DNA of 16,482 nt from J005 sp964613235 (GTDB taxonomy: Bacteria > Pseudomonadota > Zetaproteobacteria > Mariprofundales > Mariprofundaceae): NCBI GenBank assembly GCA_964613235.1, contig CAZTGM010000043.1, positions 1-16,482 on the forward strand. The letters run 5' to 3'. Each line of letters begins with the position of its first letter. Position 1 is the stretch's first letter. The position numbers and the translations under genes are program-made. The notes under the pieces were generated by a model. That model ran no database searches. It saw only the letters and a program-made list of their open reading frames with translations, and was not told the DNA's origin. Positions 8,242 through 15,718 of this stretch are shown piece after piece.

Positions 8242-9738
8242 TCAGTCCTGTGCGGAATGTTTCGGCCAGGTCAGTACCGGCTTGCGCGCAGCCTGCGTTT
8301 CATCCAGTCGGCGGCGAATGGGATGCAGGGGCGCGGCATGCAGCGCCTCGGTATCGCCTTGTTCGCAGGCAGCGGCAATATCCAGCATGGCATCGCAGAA
8401 GGCATCGATGGCCTGCAGCGATTCGGTTTCCGTCGGCTCGATAAGCATGGCGCCATGGACGATGAGCGGGAAATAGACGGTCATCGGATGGAAGCCGAGA
8501 TCAATCAGACGCTTGGCGATATCCAGCGTTTTTATACCATGGCGATTCTGATACTCGTCGGTAAGCAGGCATTCGTGCTTGCACAGGCCTGGAAACGGCA
8601 CGTGATAGGCATTTTCCAGACGATGCAGCATATAATTGGCGTTGAGCACGGCATCCTCGGCGATGCGGTGGATATGTTCCTTGCCGAAGGCCGCGATATA
8701 GGCTGTGGCACGCAGTAATACGCCGATCTGTCCCAGCGAGCCGAAAACCGGGCCGATGCTGTTGTTATCTTCATGCACGATGCGATAGGTATCCTGCTGT
8801 TTTTCGATGCGTGGCACAGGCAGGAACGGTGCCAGCGTATCATTGACGGCGACGGGGCCTGCACCCGGTCCGCCGCCACCATGCGGCGTGGAGAATGTCT
8901 TGTGGACATTGATATGCAGGCAATCAATGCCCATGTCACCGGGGCGGGCCTTGCCGACGATGGCATTGAGGTTGGCCCCGTCGCCATAGACGAGGCCGCC
9001 GGCCTCATGCACAAGCCGGCAGATATCGGCAATATTGGATTCAAAATGGCCCGTGGTGTTCGGGTTGGTCAACATCAGTGCCGCCACTTCATCGTTCAGA
9101 TGTGCTTTCAGTACTTCCAGATCGATCTGGCCATTGGCCGCCGATTTGATTTCCACGGTTTTCATGCCGGCCAGTGCGGCCGAAGCCGGATTGGTGCCAT
9201 GTGCGGAATCAGGCACCAGCACGACGCGACGCTTGTGGTCGCCACGCTGATCGTGCCAGGCGCGGATCATCATGATGCCGACCAGTTCGCCGTGTGCACC
9301 GGCAGCTGGTTGCAGAGTCACATGCGGCAGACCGGAAATCTCGCCCAGTGCATGCTGCAACTGGTAGAGCAGGGACAGTGTGCCCTGAATGGTGTCTTCC
9401 GGCTGATCGGGATGGATATGCGCCAGCCCTGGCAGGCGCACCAGTTGTTCGTTGACGCGGGGGTTGTATTTCATTGTGCAGGAGCCGAGTGGATAGAAAC
9501 CGGTTTCGATGCCGTGATTCCATTGTGACAGGCGTACGAAATGGCGCACGGTTTCCGGCTCGGACAGGCCCGGAATGCCGGCGGATCCGGTACGCAGGAA
9601 CGATTGCAACGTGGCAGGTGTGTCGGCATCCGTCAGTCCGGGCAGGGCGATGGCTTCGGCCGTACGATGCGCGCGTTCAAACAATAACGGTTCTTCATGC
9701 ATCAGGCCGCGCGTGCCGGAATAGTTTGCTGCATTCAT
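8242..9738 (-). CDS. gcvPB: Glycine decarboxylase P-protein subunit 2 (GcvPB)
   Basis: This is the PLP-carrying beta subunit of the two-chain glycine decarboxylase, which decarboxylates glycine and passes the aminomethyl group to lipoyl-GcvH. The 498 residues fit the family. The cofactor lysine lies in HINVHKTFSTPHGGGGPG (K280), the glycine-rich loop follows it, and YPLGSCTMKYNP and PDSAHGTNPAS are further signatures. The chosen ATG overlaps the end of gcvPA by 4 nt, which supports both the start and fixed stoichiometry. A downstream Met (residue 13) is less likely for that reason. The enzyme works with gcvPA, gcvH and gcvT upstream in the same operon. Confidence 0.97.
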   Translation of the reverse strand: MNAANYSGTRGLMHEEPLLFERAHRTAEAIALPGLTDADTPATLQSFLRTGSAGIPGLSEPETVRHFVRLSQWNHGIETGFYPLGSCTMKYNPRVNEQLVRLPGLAHIHPDQPEDTIQGTLSLLYQLQHALGEISGLPHVTLQPAAGAHGELVGIMMIRAWHDQRGDHKRRVVLVPDSAHGTNPASAALAGMKTVEIKSAANGQIDLEVLKAHLNDEVAALMLTNPNTTGHFESNIADICRLVHEAGGLVYGDGANLNAIVGKARPGDMGIDCLHINVHKTFSTPHGGGGPGAGPVAVNDTLAPFLPVPRIEKQQDTYRIVHEDNNSIGPVFGSLGQIGVLLRATAYIAAFGKEHIHRIAEDAVLNANYMLHRLENAYHVPFPGLCKHECLLTDEYQNRHGIKTLDIAKRLIDLGFHPMTVYFPLIVHGAMLIEPTETESLQAIDAFCDAMLDIAAACEQGDTEALHAAPLHPIRRRLDETQAARKPVLTWPKHSAQD

Positions 9739-11081
9739 GTGTTCTGCTCCAGAATGTTCAGGTAATCGGCAATATCCTGTGCCTCGGTCATTTCTGTCGT
9801 GGCGACCAGCAGATGCCGATTTTCGGCCGCGGGGTCGATCTGTTCCAGCACGATGCCGGCGAACATGCCGGCATCGCGTGCTGCTGCGATGAAACGTTGA
9901 CGCGCGGCATGATCGGTGAAGCTGAATACGGTTTCATTGTAATGTGCACCGGGAGCGGCGGTAACCTGCGCCGGCAGGCCGTCCACGAGTTGCTGCAGGG
10001 CCGCGGCACTACGCAGGGCGACTTCACGCAAGCCGGCATCACCGAGCAGGGCCAGATAGCAGGCATTGGCCGTGCACATCAGACCTTGATTGGAACAGAT
10101 GTTGCTGGTCGCCTTTTCACGGCGGATATGCTGTTCGCGCGTGGACAGGGTGAGCACGAAGCCTCGCTTGCCGTCGGCGTCTTCGGTCATGCCGCAGACG
10201 CGGCCGGGCATCTGGCGTACGAATTTCTGTTTGCAGGCAAACAGGCCGATATGCGGTCCGCCCATCCCCATGGGAATGCCCAGTGCCTGACCGGAGCCGA
10301 CCACAATATCTGCACCCATCTCGCCAGGCGGGGTGATCAGGCCAAATGCTGTGGCATCGGAAAAGGCGACGACGAGCAGGGCTCCATGTGCATCGCAGGC
10401 TGCGCGCAGCGGTGCCAGATCATACACCGAGCCGTAGAAGTCCGGGTATTGCACGATGATACAGGCTGTTTCCTTATCGATGGCGGCGGCCAGTGTCGTG
10501 GCATCGGTGCCGAAATGCGGGCAATTCAGGTGTTCAACCACGCCATCCAGTCGCGCAAGATACTGATCGGTGACGGCGCGATAACGCGGATTCACGCTGC
10601 CGGCCAGCAACACCTTGCTGCGACGGGTTACACGCCGGGCCATGAGCGCGGCTTCCGCCGTGGCCGTGGCAGCATCATACATTGAGGCATTGGCCACCTC
10701 CATGCCGGTCAGGCGGGCAATCATGGTCTGGAATTCAAACAGCGCCTGCAGCGTGCCCTGCGAGATTTCCGGCTGATAAGGTGTATAGGCCGTAAGGAAT
10801 TCGCCTCGCGAGATGACATAATCGACGACGGCGGGAATAAAATGATGGTAGGTTCCGCCACCGAGGAAATAGCGATAATTGCCGGCATGGCGATTGGCTT
10901 CGGCCGCACGCGTGAAGTCACGGATGATGGCCGCCTCGCTGGCTGCCGGCGGCAGATCCAGCGTGCCGGGCGTGATATGAAATTCACGCGGGATATCGGC
11001 AAATAGCGCATCGATGTCGGCAACACCCATGTGTTGCAGCATCTGTCTGCGGTCATCATCGGTATGGGGGAGAAAACGCAT
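9735..11081 (-). CDS. gcvPA: Glycine decarboxylase P-protein subunit 1 (GcvPA)
   Basis: This is the alpha subunit of the two-subunit P-protein, homologous to the N-terminal half of single-chain GcvP. It lacks the PLP lysine, as expected. The protein is 448 residues. Typical segments are RYFLGGGTYHHFIP, YTPYQPEISQGTLQ, NASMYDAATA, GSGQALGIPMGMGGP and TSNICSNQGL. A GAGG sequence sits 7 nt before the ATG at 11081. The gene follows gcvH after 57 nt that contain a strong hairpin and overlaps gcvPB by 4 nt. The split PA/PB form is common in many bacteria, unlike the fused enterobacterial GcvP. Confidence 0.97.
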   Translation of the reverse strand: MRFLPHTDDDRRQMLQHMGVADIDALFADIPREFHITPGTLDLPPAASEAAIIRDFTRAAEANRHAGNYRYFLGGGTYHHFIPAVVDYVISRGEFLTAYTPYQPEISQGTLQALFEFQTMIARLTGMEVANASMYDAATATAEAALMARRVTRRSKVLLAGSVNPRYRAVTDQYLARLDGVVEHLNCPHFGTDATTLAAAIDKETACIIVQYPDFYGSVYDLAPLRAACDAHGALLVVAFSDATAFGLITPPGEMGADIVVGSGQALGIPMGMGGPHIGLFACKQKFVRQMPGRVCGMTEDADGKRGFVLTLSTREQHIRREKATSNICSNQGLMCTANACYLALLGDAGLREVALRSAAALQQLVDGLPAQVTAAPGAHYNETVFSFTDHAARQRFIAAARDAGMFAGIVLEQIDPAAENRHLLVATTEMTEAQDIADYLNILEQNT

Positions 11082-11110
11082 GGTTATGCCTCGGTGATGG
11101 GATCAGGAAT

Positions 11111-11132
11111 GGCTGCCTGTGATCAGGCAGCC
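11111..11132 (-). promoter_or_regulatory. Intercistronic hairpin between gcvH and gcvPA
   Basis: GGCTGCCT (11111-11118) and AGGCAGCC (11125-11132) form a perfect 8-bp, GC-rich stem with a 6-nt loop. No U-tract follows on either strand, so it is not a standard intrinsic terminator. It more likely blocks 3' exonuclease or causes a partial stop, adjusting gcvH/gcvT mRNA levels relative to gcvPA/gcvPB. Confidence 0.55.
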
Positions 11133-11138
11133 GAAGTC

Positions 11139-11513
11139 TTATTCTTCGAGATAGGTCGTGTAAGTGGCCTCATCGAGCAGTTCGGCAGTTTCGCCGTTCA
11201 TGCGCACTTTCGCAATCCAGCCTTCGCCATAGGCATCGGTATTCACCTTTTCCGGCTCGGATTCCAGCAAGGTATTGACTTCAATGACTTCACCGCCGAC
11301 CGGGGCATAGACATCGGAAACGGCTTTGACCGATTCGACGACGGCAAACGCCTCACCCGGCGCAAGCTGGCGGCCGACTTCCGGTAATTCAACGAATACG
11401 ATATCGCCAAGGGCTTCCTGGGCATGATCGGTGATGCCCAATGTGGCCGTATCACCCTCGATACGCACCCATTCGTGTTCCTTGGTGTATTGCAAATCAG
11501 CAGGAATGGTCAT
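11139..11513 (-). CDS. gcvH: Glycine cleavage system H protein
   Basis: This small lipoyl carrier shuttles the aminomethyl group between the P-, T- and L-proteins. Its 124 residues are typical. The lipoylation site is in VVESVKAVSDVYAP, with the modified lysine at K63. The N-terminal YTKEHEWV and the C-terminal GWIAKVRM are family signatures. GGGAG lies 7 nt before the ATG at 11513, one of the better ribosome sites in the operon. It lies 61 nt after gcvT. No lipoate ligase or dihydrolipoyl dehydrogenase (L-protein) gene is in the window, so these must be elsewhere. Confidence 0.97.
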   Translation of the reverse strand: MTIPADLQYTKEHEWVRIEGDTATLGITDHAQEALGDIVFVELPEVGRQLAPGEAFAVVESVKAVSDVYAPVGGEVIEVNTLLESEPEKVNTDAYGEGWIAKVRMNGETAELLDEATYTTYLEE

Positions 11514-11574
11514 GATTCTACTCCCTCGTCATGGTCAGCGGATGCCCGAAGCATAGCAAGCCTGATATCGTCAG

Positions 11575-12666
11575 CTATGATTTTCTTACCCGGCTGCGCA
11601 CAAACGGTGTTTGCGTGCGTTCGGCGGCAACCCGTTTACCGCGGATTTCCACAGATAAGTCGCCGTTTTCGGCGTATTTCGGTTGCACATAGGCCAGCGC
11701 GATGCCGCCTGCCATCGGGCTGAACATGCCGGATGTGACTTCGCCTGTGGGCGTATCATCGGCAAGCACACGATAATGTGCGCGCGGAATGCCGCGGCCG
11801 GTCAGTTTCAGCGCAATCAGCCGTTGTGTCGGCCCCTGTTCCCGCCGGGTAACCACAGCTGCACGGCCGATAAAATCGCCCTTGTCCAGCTTCGTAATCC
11901 ACATCAGCTTCGCTTCCACGGGCGTAACCTGATCGGAGATTTCATGGCCATAGAGCGCATAGCCCATTTCGGTGCGCAGCATATCGCGTGCGGCCAGACC
12001 GATCGGCTGTGCGTCGCCTGCCAGCAGCCCGCGCCATAAGGAAACAGCCAGTGCATTGGGCAGATAAATCTCGAAACCATCCTCGCCGGTATAGCCGGTG
12101 CGTGAAATGATGACGGGATGGCTATCGATGGTCGTTTCAGTAAAACGATAATAGCCGATGCGCTCCAGATCGATGTCGACATGTGGTTGCAGGGTTTGCT
12201 GTGCGTTTTCCCCCTGCAGGGCTAGCAGTGTCGTGGCATCGGATTCATCCTGAACCTCAACATCAAAGGCTGCTGCCTCCCGGGTTAAATGCGCCACATC
12301 CTTGTGTCGGTTGGCGGCATTGATGCACAGATAATAATGTTCATCGGCGATTTTGTAGGTCGTGATATCATCGATAAACGTACCGTCGTCGTTCAGCAGC
12401 GCGGAATACTGGACCTGTCCGTCAGCGAGTTTCGATACATCATTGGTCGTGACGTACTGCAGGAAGGCCAGTGCTCCGGGGCCCTTGATGCGTACCTGGC
12501 CCATATGCGAGATGTCGAACAGGCCGCAGCCGCCATCGCGCACGATATGGTATTCTTTCAGTGCGCCGGTGGTGTATTGCACCGGCATGTCAAAGCCGGC
12601 AAACGGCACCATCTTGCCACCTGCTGCGATATGCTCTTCATACAAGGGTGTGCGGGCCAGACTCAT
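11575..12666 (-). CDS. gcvT: Glycine cleavage system T protein (aminomethyltransferase)
   Basis: GcvT releases ammonia from aminomethyl-lipoyl-GcvH and transfers the one-carbon unit to tetrahydrofolate, giving 5,10-methylene-THF. The 363 residues match the family. MVPFAGFDMPVQY (about 19-31), LFDISHMGQ (about 49-57), the acidic pair in FIDDITTY (D99/D100) that corresponds to the catalytic aspartate region, and SRTGYTGEDGFEIYLP are all present. The C-terminal barrel has IGLAARDMLRTEMGYALYG. Its ATG overlaps the folD stop by 4 nt, coupling the producer of methylene-THF to the enzyme that oxidises it. Confidence 0.97.
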   Translation of the reverse strand: MSLARTPLYEEHIAAGGKMVPFAGFDMPVQYTTGALKEYHIVRDGGCGLFDISHMGQVRIKGPGALAFLQYVTTNDVSKLADGQVQYSALLNDDGTFIDDITTYKIADEHYYLCINAANRHKDVAHLTREAAAFDVEVQDESDATTLLALQGENAQQTLQPHVDIDLERIGYYRFTETTIDSHPVIISRTGYTGEDGFEIYLPNALAVSLWRGLLAGDAQPIGLAARDMLRTEMGYALYGHEISDQVTPVEAKLMWITKLDKGDFIGRAAVVTRREQGPTQRLIALKLTGRGIPRAHYRVLADDTPTGEVTSGMFSPMAGGIALAYVQPKYAENGDLSVEIRGKRVAAERTQTPFVRSRVRKS

Positions 12667-13526
12667 GCGGCATCTCCCAGATGTGTTTTGAAGGCCTGGA
12701 CGGTATTGGTCAGCAGCATCGTGATGGTCATCGGACCGACGCCGCCGGGCACCGGGGTGATCCAGGATGCGCGCTGGCTGGCCGTGTCAAAATCGACATC
12801 GCCGGTCAGACTGCCGTCGGACAGGCGATGAATGCCGACATCGATGACGATGGCGCCGGGGCGGATCCATTCGCCATGAATCAGCCCTTGTTTGCCAGCG
12901 GCGGCAACAACAACTTCAGCGCGTTCGATATGCGACTGCAGATCGCGAGTAAAGCGATGGCAGACGGTGACCGTGGCACCGGCCAGTAGCAATTCCAGCG
13001 CCATCGGCCGGCCAACAATGTTGGAGGCGCCGACGATGACGCATTCCTTGCCATGCAGGTCCTCGCCGGTTTCTTCCAGTAATTTCATGCAGCCGTAGGG
13101 TGTGCATGAACGTAATGCAGGCTGACGTGCGGTCAGGCGACCGATGTTATAGGGATGAAAACCATCGACATCCTTACCTGGATCGATGGCCTCGATGATC
13201 GTTTCCGGATTGATATGTTCGGGTACGGGCAGTTGCACGAGAATGCCATCTATTTTCGGATCCTGATTCAGCTCCGAAATCAGCCCCAGCAGATGCTGCT
13301 GGCTGGTATCGGCCGGAAGTTCATGCGAGAAAGAGCGGATGCCGACTTTCTCGCAGCCGATTTTCTTGTTGCGTACATAAACATGCGAGGCCGGATCATC
13401 GCCGACAATGATGACGGCCAGTCCCGGCGCGCGGCCATGTTTCTCAGTCAGTGCGGAAACTTCATCCGCCAGTGCCGTGCGCATGCGTGCCGCCAGCGCT
13501 TTTCCATCCAGAAGTTGTGCTTTCAT
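12663..13526 (-). CDS. folD: FolD, methylene-THF dehydrogenase / methenyl-THF cyclohydrolase
   Basis: FolD converts 5,10-methylene-THF to 10-formyl-THF with reduction of NADP. From the ATG at 13526 (MKAQLLDGKALA) the product is 287 residues, as in E. coli. Longer in-frame starts (ATG at 13538 or 13694) add residues that do not resemble the family. YVRNKKIGCEKVGI carries the catalytic lysine (in VRNKK). DGILVQLPVP, KDVDGFHPYN, the Rossmann motif VIVGASNIVGRPMA and TPVPGGVGPMT are all present. It is the first gene of the operon with gcvT, gcvH, gcvPA, gcvPB and the kinase. No strong Shine-Dalgarno sequence precedes it. The operon promoter must lie in the short spacer or within the neighbouring pseudogene. 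Confidence 0.96.
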   Translation of the reverse strand: MKAQLLDGKALAARMRTALADEVSALTEKHGRAPGLAVIIVGDDPASHVYVRNKKIGCEKVGIRSFSHELPADTSQQHLLGLISELNQDPKIDGILVQLPVPEHINPETIIEAIDPGKDVDGFHPYNIGRLTARQPALRSCTPYGCMKLLEETGEDLHGKECVIVGASNIVGRPMALELLLAGATVTVCHRFTRDLQSHIERAEVVVAAAGKQGLIHGEWIRPGAIVIDVGIHRLSDGSLTGDVDFDTASQRASWITPVPGGVGPMTITMLLTNTVQAFKTHLGDAA

Positions 13527-13539
13527 AAGGCCGCGCATT

Positions 13540-13550
13540 GTTGCAGCAAC
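13540..13550. repeat. 11-bp palindrome upstream of folD
   Basis: GTTGCAGCAAC is a perfect 5-bp inverted repeat around one central base, 13 bp before the folD start. It could be an operator for the folD-gcv operon or chance. No clear -35/-10 pair was found; TATCAT on the minus strand (near 13567-13572) is the best -10-like hexamer. Confidence 0.22.
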
Positions 13551-13576
13551 GGGCGTTTCAGACAATGATAAGCTGC

Positions 13577-13751
13577 ATGTGAATCGGTATTGACCTTGGT
13601 GGCGTGAAAACGGAACTGATTGCACTGGATGCGGATGGCATGGAGTGCCTGCGTTTTCGCCGCCATCTGCTGGCGATGCGGCACAGATCTCCAAAGCTGC
13701 GGCAAATGGCGATGCTTCCGGTGTGTGAGGGGGGCGTTATGGTTATGGGAG
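13577..13751 (+). pseudogene. Remnant of ROK-family sugar kinase (fructokinase/Mak type)
   Basis: From 13583 the translation IGIDLGGVKTELIALDADG is the N-terminal phosphate-binding signature of ROK kinases (compare MRIGIDLGGTKTE). The preceding codons are ATG TGA, so an ancestral CGA codon 2 has probably become a stop. The N-terminal match fades after about 30-38 codons. About 40-60 nt later, in a second frame (13693-13725), KAAANGDASGV appears, and a third frame (13728-13751) continues RGALWLWE. Together these match the C-terminus of Mak-type fructokinases (recalled as HGDSSGVRGAAWLW). A single extra GT in GTGTGTG at 13721-13727 would explain the last shift. About 240 central codons are missing, so no active kinase can be made. 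The VOC gene's ribosome site lies inside the old 3' end. Confidence 0.68.
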
Positions 13752-13758
13752 TGTGACG

Positions 13759-14118
13759 ATGAAGATTATGCATATGGGTCTGCTGGTGTCCGATTTGGAG
13801 CAGGCGGTGAGGTTTTATGAACATGTATTGGGGCTTGTGCGCATACCGCGGCCGGAGCTGGATTTTGACGGTATCTGGTATGGGCTGGAGAATGGTCAGC
13901 AGTTGCATCTGATGCAGCTGGAGAATCCGTACGCACATTGCAAGCTGCCGGCTCATGGCGGACGAGATCGACACATGGCCCTGCAGGTTGATGATCTTGC
14001 GGCAATTCGCCGGCGACTGGATGCGGCGGATGTGCCGTACACGCTGAGCCGTTCGGGCAGGGTCGCGCTATTTTGCCGCGATCCGGATGATAATACGATC
14101 GAGCTGATGCAGGCCTGA
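13759..14118 (+). CDS. VOC-family (glyoxalase/bleomycin resistance/dioxygenase fold) protein
   Basis: This is a single vicinal-oxygen-chelate domain of 119 residues with two beta-alpha-beta-beta-beta modules. The start MKIMHMGLLVSDLEQAVRFYEHVLGL is typical, with H5 as candidate metal ligand. HLMQLENP, RHMALQVDDL (second histidine) and the C-terminal DPDDNTIELMQ (glutamate ligand) complete the pattern. The substrate is not predictable, because glyoxalase, epoxidase, fosfomycin/bleomycin resistance and dioxygenase members share this fold. GGAG (13748-13751) is 7 nt before the ATG, which supports this start over a GTG at 13753. The gene directly follows the ROK remnant and may once have been cotranscribed with it. 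It converges on gshA. Confidence 0.87.
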   Translation: MKIMHMGLLVSDLEQAVRFYEHVLGLVRIPRPELDFDGIWYGLENGQQLHLMQLENPYAHCKLPAHGGRDRHMALQVDDLAAIRRRLDAADVPYTLSRSGRVALFCRDPDDNTIELMQA

Positions 14119-14147
14119 TCAGGACCGTATGTTATCGACGGCCCTGA
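14119..14147. terminator. Hairpin between convergent VOC gene and gshA, possible bidirectional terminator
   Basis: TCAGGACCGT (14119-14128) pairs with ACGGCCCTGA (14138-14147): 10 positions with one A/C mismatch and a 9-nt loop. The hairpin begins directly after the VOC stop codon, and the gshA stop codon (14132-14134) is in the loop. No T-run follows on either strand, so termination would be weak or Rho-assisted. Confidence 0.45.
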
Positions 14148-15475
14148 TGCAGGCTTTCAAAAAAGATGCGGTCGATATCTTCATGCCATTCACCATGCCA
14201 GGCTGCCAGCCAGCGTTCGGCCTGGGTCTGGCCGGCCTCAATGGCATGGATGGCCGGAGCAAGAAAGACGCGTTCATCCTCGCCTGCATCATTGGTGATA
14301 TGTATGCGCTCAAGGCCGCTGGCAGCGATATCCAGCATCTGTTCGCATAATTGCAGTGCGGTTGTGTCGCGGAATGGCGTGGCAAGGGCTGTGCGCGGGA
14401 CTGCCTGACGCAGTGCAATGACTTCGGTATGTGTCCAGTCGGCAATCATGTTCCAGGCGTAATCTTCAGCCTTTGTATCATATAACAAGCCTTTCCAAAG
14501 TGCCGGCAGCGAACATATCCACGGCCAGGGGCCGGCATCGGCACCGCGCATTTCCAGATACTGTTTCAGTCGCACATCAGGGAACAGCGTGGATACATGC
14601 AATTCCCAGTCATCCATGGTCGGGTATTCGCCGGGCAGTTGTGCGAGCTTGCCTTGCATGAAGTCCCGAAAACTGGCACCTGCGCAATCGATATAACGGC
14701 CGTCACGCATAATAAAATACATTGGCGCATCCAGCGCCCATTCGGTGTAGGCAGCAAAGCCGAAATCATCGGCGAATACGCAGGCCGGAATGCCGGTGCG
14801 TTTGGGATCGGTATCCAGCCAGCAGGCGGCACGGCGGGACAAGAAGCCGGAGGGCTGGCCATCTTCGAACGGGCTGGCCGCATACAGGGCGGTGACCAGC
14901 GGTTGCAGGCACATGGCAATGCGCATTTTGCGCGCCATGTCGCGTTCATCGGAGAAATCGAGGTTGGCCTGTACCGTGGCCGTGCGCAGCATCATATCCA
15001 GGCCGCCATTACCGACGTGGGGCATATAGCTGCGCATAACGCCATAACGGGCTTTCGGCATCCAGGGGATAGCTTCGCGTCCCCATTTGGGCTGGAAGCC
15101 GAGCGCCAGAAAACCGATGCCCAGCTCCTCGGTAGCCTGGTGTAGCAGATGCAGGTGGTCGGTGGTTTCCCGGCAGGTATCAAAGATACTGTTTAACGGA
15201 GCGCCGGAAAGTTCCAGTTGTCCGCCAGGCTCCAGCGTGATCGATGCCATATCCTTGCTCAGGCCAATGATATGTTCGCCTTCCATGACAGGCTGCCAGT
15301 CTTCCTGACAGAGCATGTGCAACAGACTGCGAATGCTTCGCTCGCCCGCATAAGGAATGGGGCGCAGCGTTTCCTTGCAGAAGCCGATCTTTTCGTGTTC
15401 GGTGCCGATGCGCCATTGTGCCTGCGGTTTGCAGCCATGCGCGAACCAGTTGGCCAGATCCTCAATCGTTAACAT
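14132..15475 (-). CDS. gshA: Glutamate-cysteine ligase, plant/alphaproteobacterial type
   Basis: This enzyme makes gamma-glutamylcysteine from glutamate, cysteine and ATP, the first step of glutathione synthesis, in the cytoplasm. It belongs to the GCS2/plant-type class rather than the E. coli GshA class. From the ATG at 15475 (MLTIEDLANWF) the protein is 447 residues, the normal size. WRIGTEHEKIGF (about 21-32), SITLEPGGQLELSG (about 78-91), GFQPKWGREAIPWMPKARY and YLEMRGADAG are class signatures. An in-frame ATG at 15541 would add 22 residues unlike the family and was not chosen. No gshB is adjacent. EgtA-like enzymes of ergothioneine synthesis are related, but no egt genes are present. The gene converges on the VOC gene and diverges from the cyc2-like gene. 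Confidence 0.93.
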   Translation of the reverse strand: MLTIEDLANWFAHGCKPQAQWRIGTEHEKIGFCKETLRPIPYAGERSIRSLLHMLCQEDWQPVMEGEHIIGLSKDMASITLEPGGQLELSGAPLNSIFDTCRETTDHLHLLHQATEELGIGFLALGFQPKWGREAIPWMPKARYGVMRSYMPHVGNGGLDMMLRTATVQANLDFSDERDMARKMRIAMCLQPLVTALYAASPFEDGQPSGFLSRRAACWLDTDPKRTGIPACVFADDFGFAAYTEWALDAPMYFIMRDGRYIDCAGASFRDFMQGKLAQLPGEYPTMDDWELHVSTLFPDVRLKQYLEMRGADAGPWPWICSLPALWKGLLYDTKAEDYAWNMIADWTHTEVIALRQAVPRTALATPFRDTTALQLCEQMLDIAASGLERIHITNDAGEDERVFLAPAIHAIEAGQTQAERWLAAWHGEWHEDIDRIFFESLHQGRR

Positions 15476-15527
15476 CGCGCCATGGTAGCGGAAGAACGAT
15501 GGGTAGGCTAACCTCGGCAGGAAGGAA

Positions 15528-15645
15528 CACCACAAGGGCACAAAGGGATGGAGTCACGAAAGTATTAATAGACACAAAGATTTTCGCATGAAGATAGTTG
15601 CTGACCTTTTCTTAATATTGTCGTGTCTTTGTGTTTCTGTGGTTA
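15528..15645. repeat. Imperfect 118-bp inverted-repeat element
   Basis: The two ends are complementary in the same order of blocks: ACCAC (15529-15533) with GTGGT (15639-15643), CACAAAG (15539-15545) with CTTTGTG (15627-15633), CACGA (15555-15559) with TCGTG (15621-15625), and ATTAA-containing cores (15563-15570 and 15612-15619). A third copy, ACACAAAGA (15572-15580), also pairs with TCTTTGTGT (15626-15634). It carries no gene. It looks like a small dispersed hairpin repeat (REP/MITE-like) or a decayed pair of short repeats. The rest of the 361-bp space up to the cyc2-like gene is described separately. Confidence 0.5.
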
Positions 15646-15657
15646 CAAATATATATT
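15629..15657 (+). promoter_or_regulatory. Promoter candidate upstream of the cyc2-like gene
   Basis: TTGTGT (15629-15634) and TATATT (15652-15657) are separated by 17 bp, matching 3/6 and 5/6 of the sigma-70 boxes, in an AT-rich stretch. Two rival candidates lie closer to the gene: TTGACA (15708-15713, perfect -35) with a poor -10 at CACAGT (15731-15736), and TTGATG (15767-15772) with TATAAA (15792-15797) at 19 bp. The true start cannot be chosen by eye. Confidence 0.25.
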
Positions 15658-15718
15658 ATAGTGATTGTGCGTAGTGTTGCAAAATGACACACGGTTGGTG
15701 TGGCGTGTTGACACTGAA

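Noticed and set aside
13527..13694. 56-residue N-terminal extension of FolD
   Set aside because: It does not resemble FolD, runs through the spacer and the opposite strand of the ROK remnant, and the 287-residue form matches the usual length.
13527..13758. Glycine riboswitch for the folD-gcv operon
   Set aside because: The spacer is mostly kinase debris and shows no tandem aptamer-like conserved blocks. A covariance search was not possible.
13620..13820. Plus-strand small open frame across the folD-VOC spacer
   Set aside because: It crosses into the VOC gene in another frame. The part that makes sense (VRGALWLW) belongs to the ROK kinase remnant.
15664..15680. Sigma-54-like -24/-12 element (TGTGCG...TTGCA)
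   Set aside because: The TTGCA half is present but the essential GG at -24 is missing.
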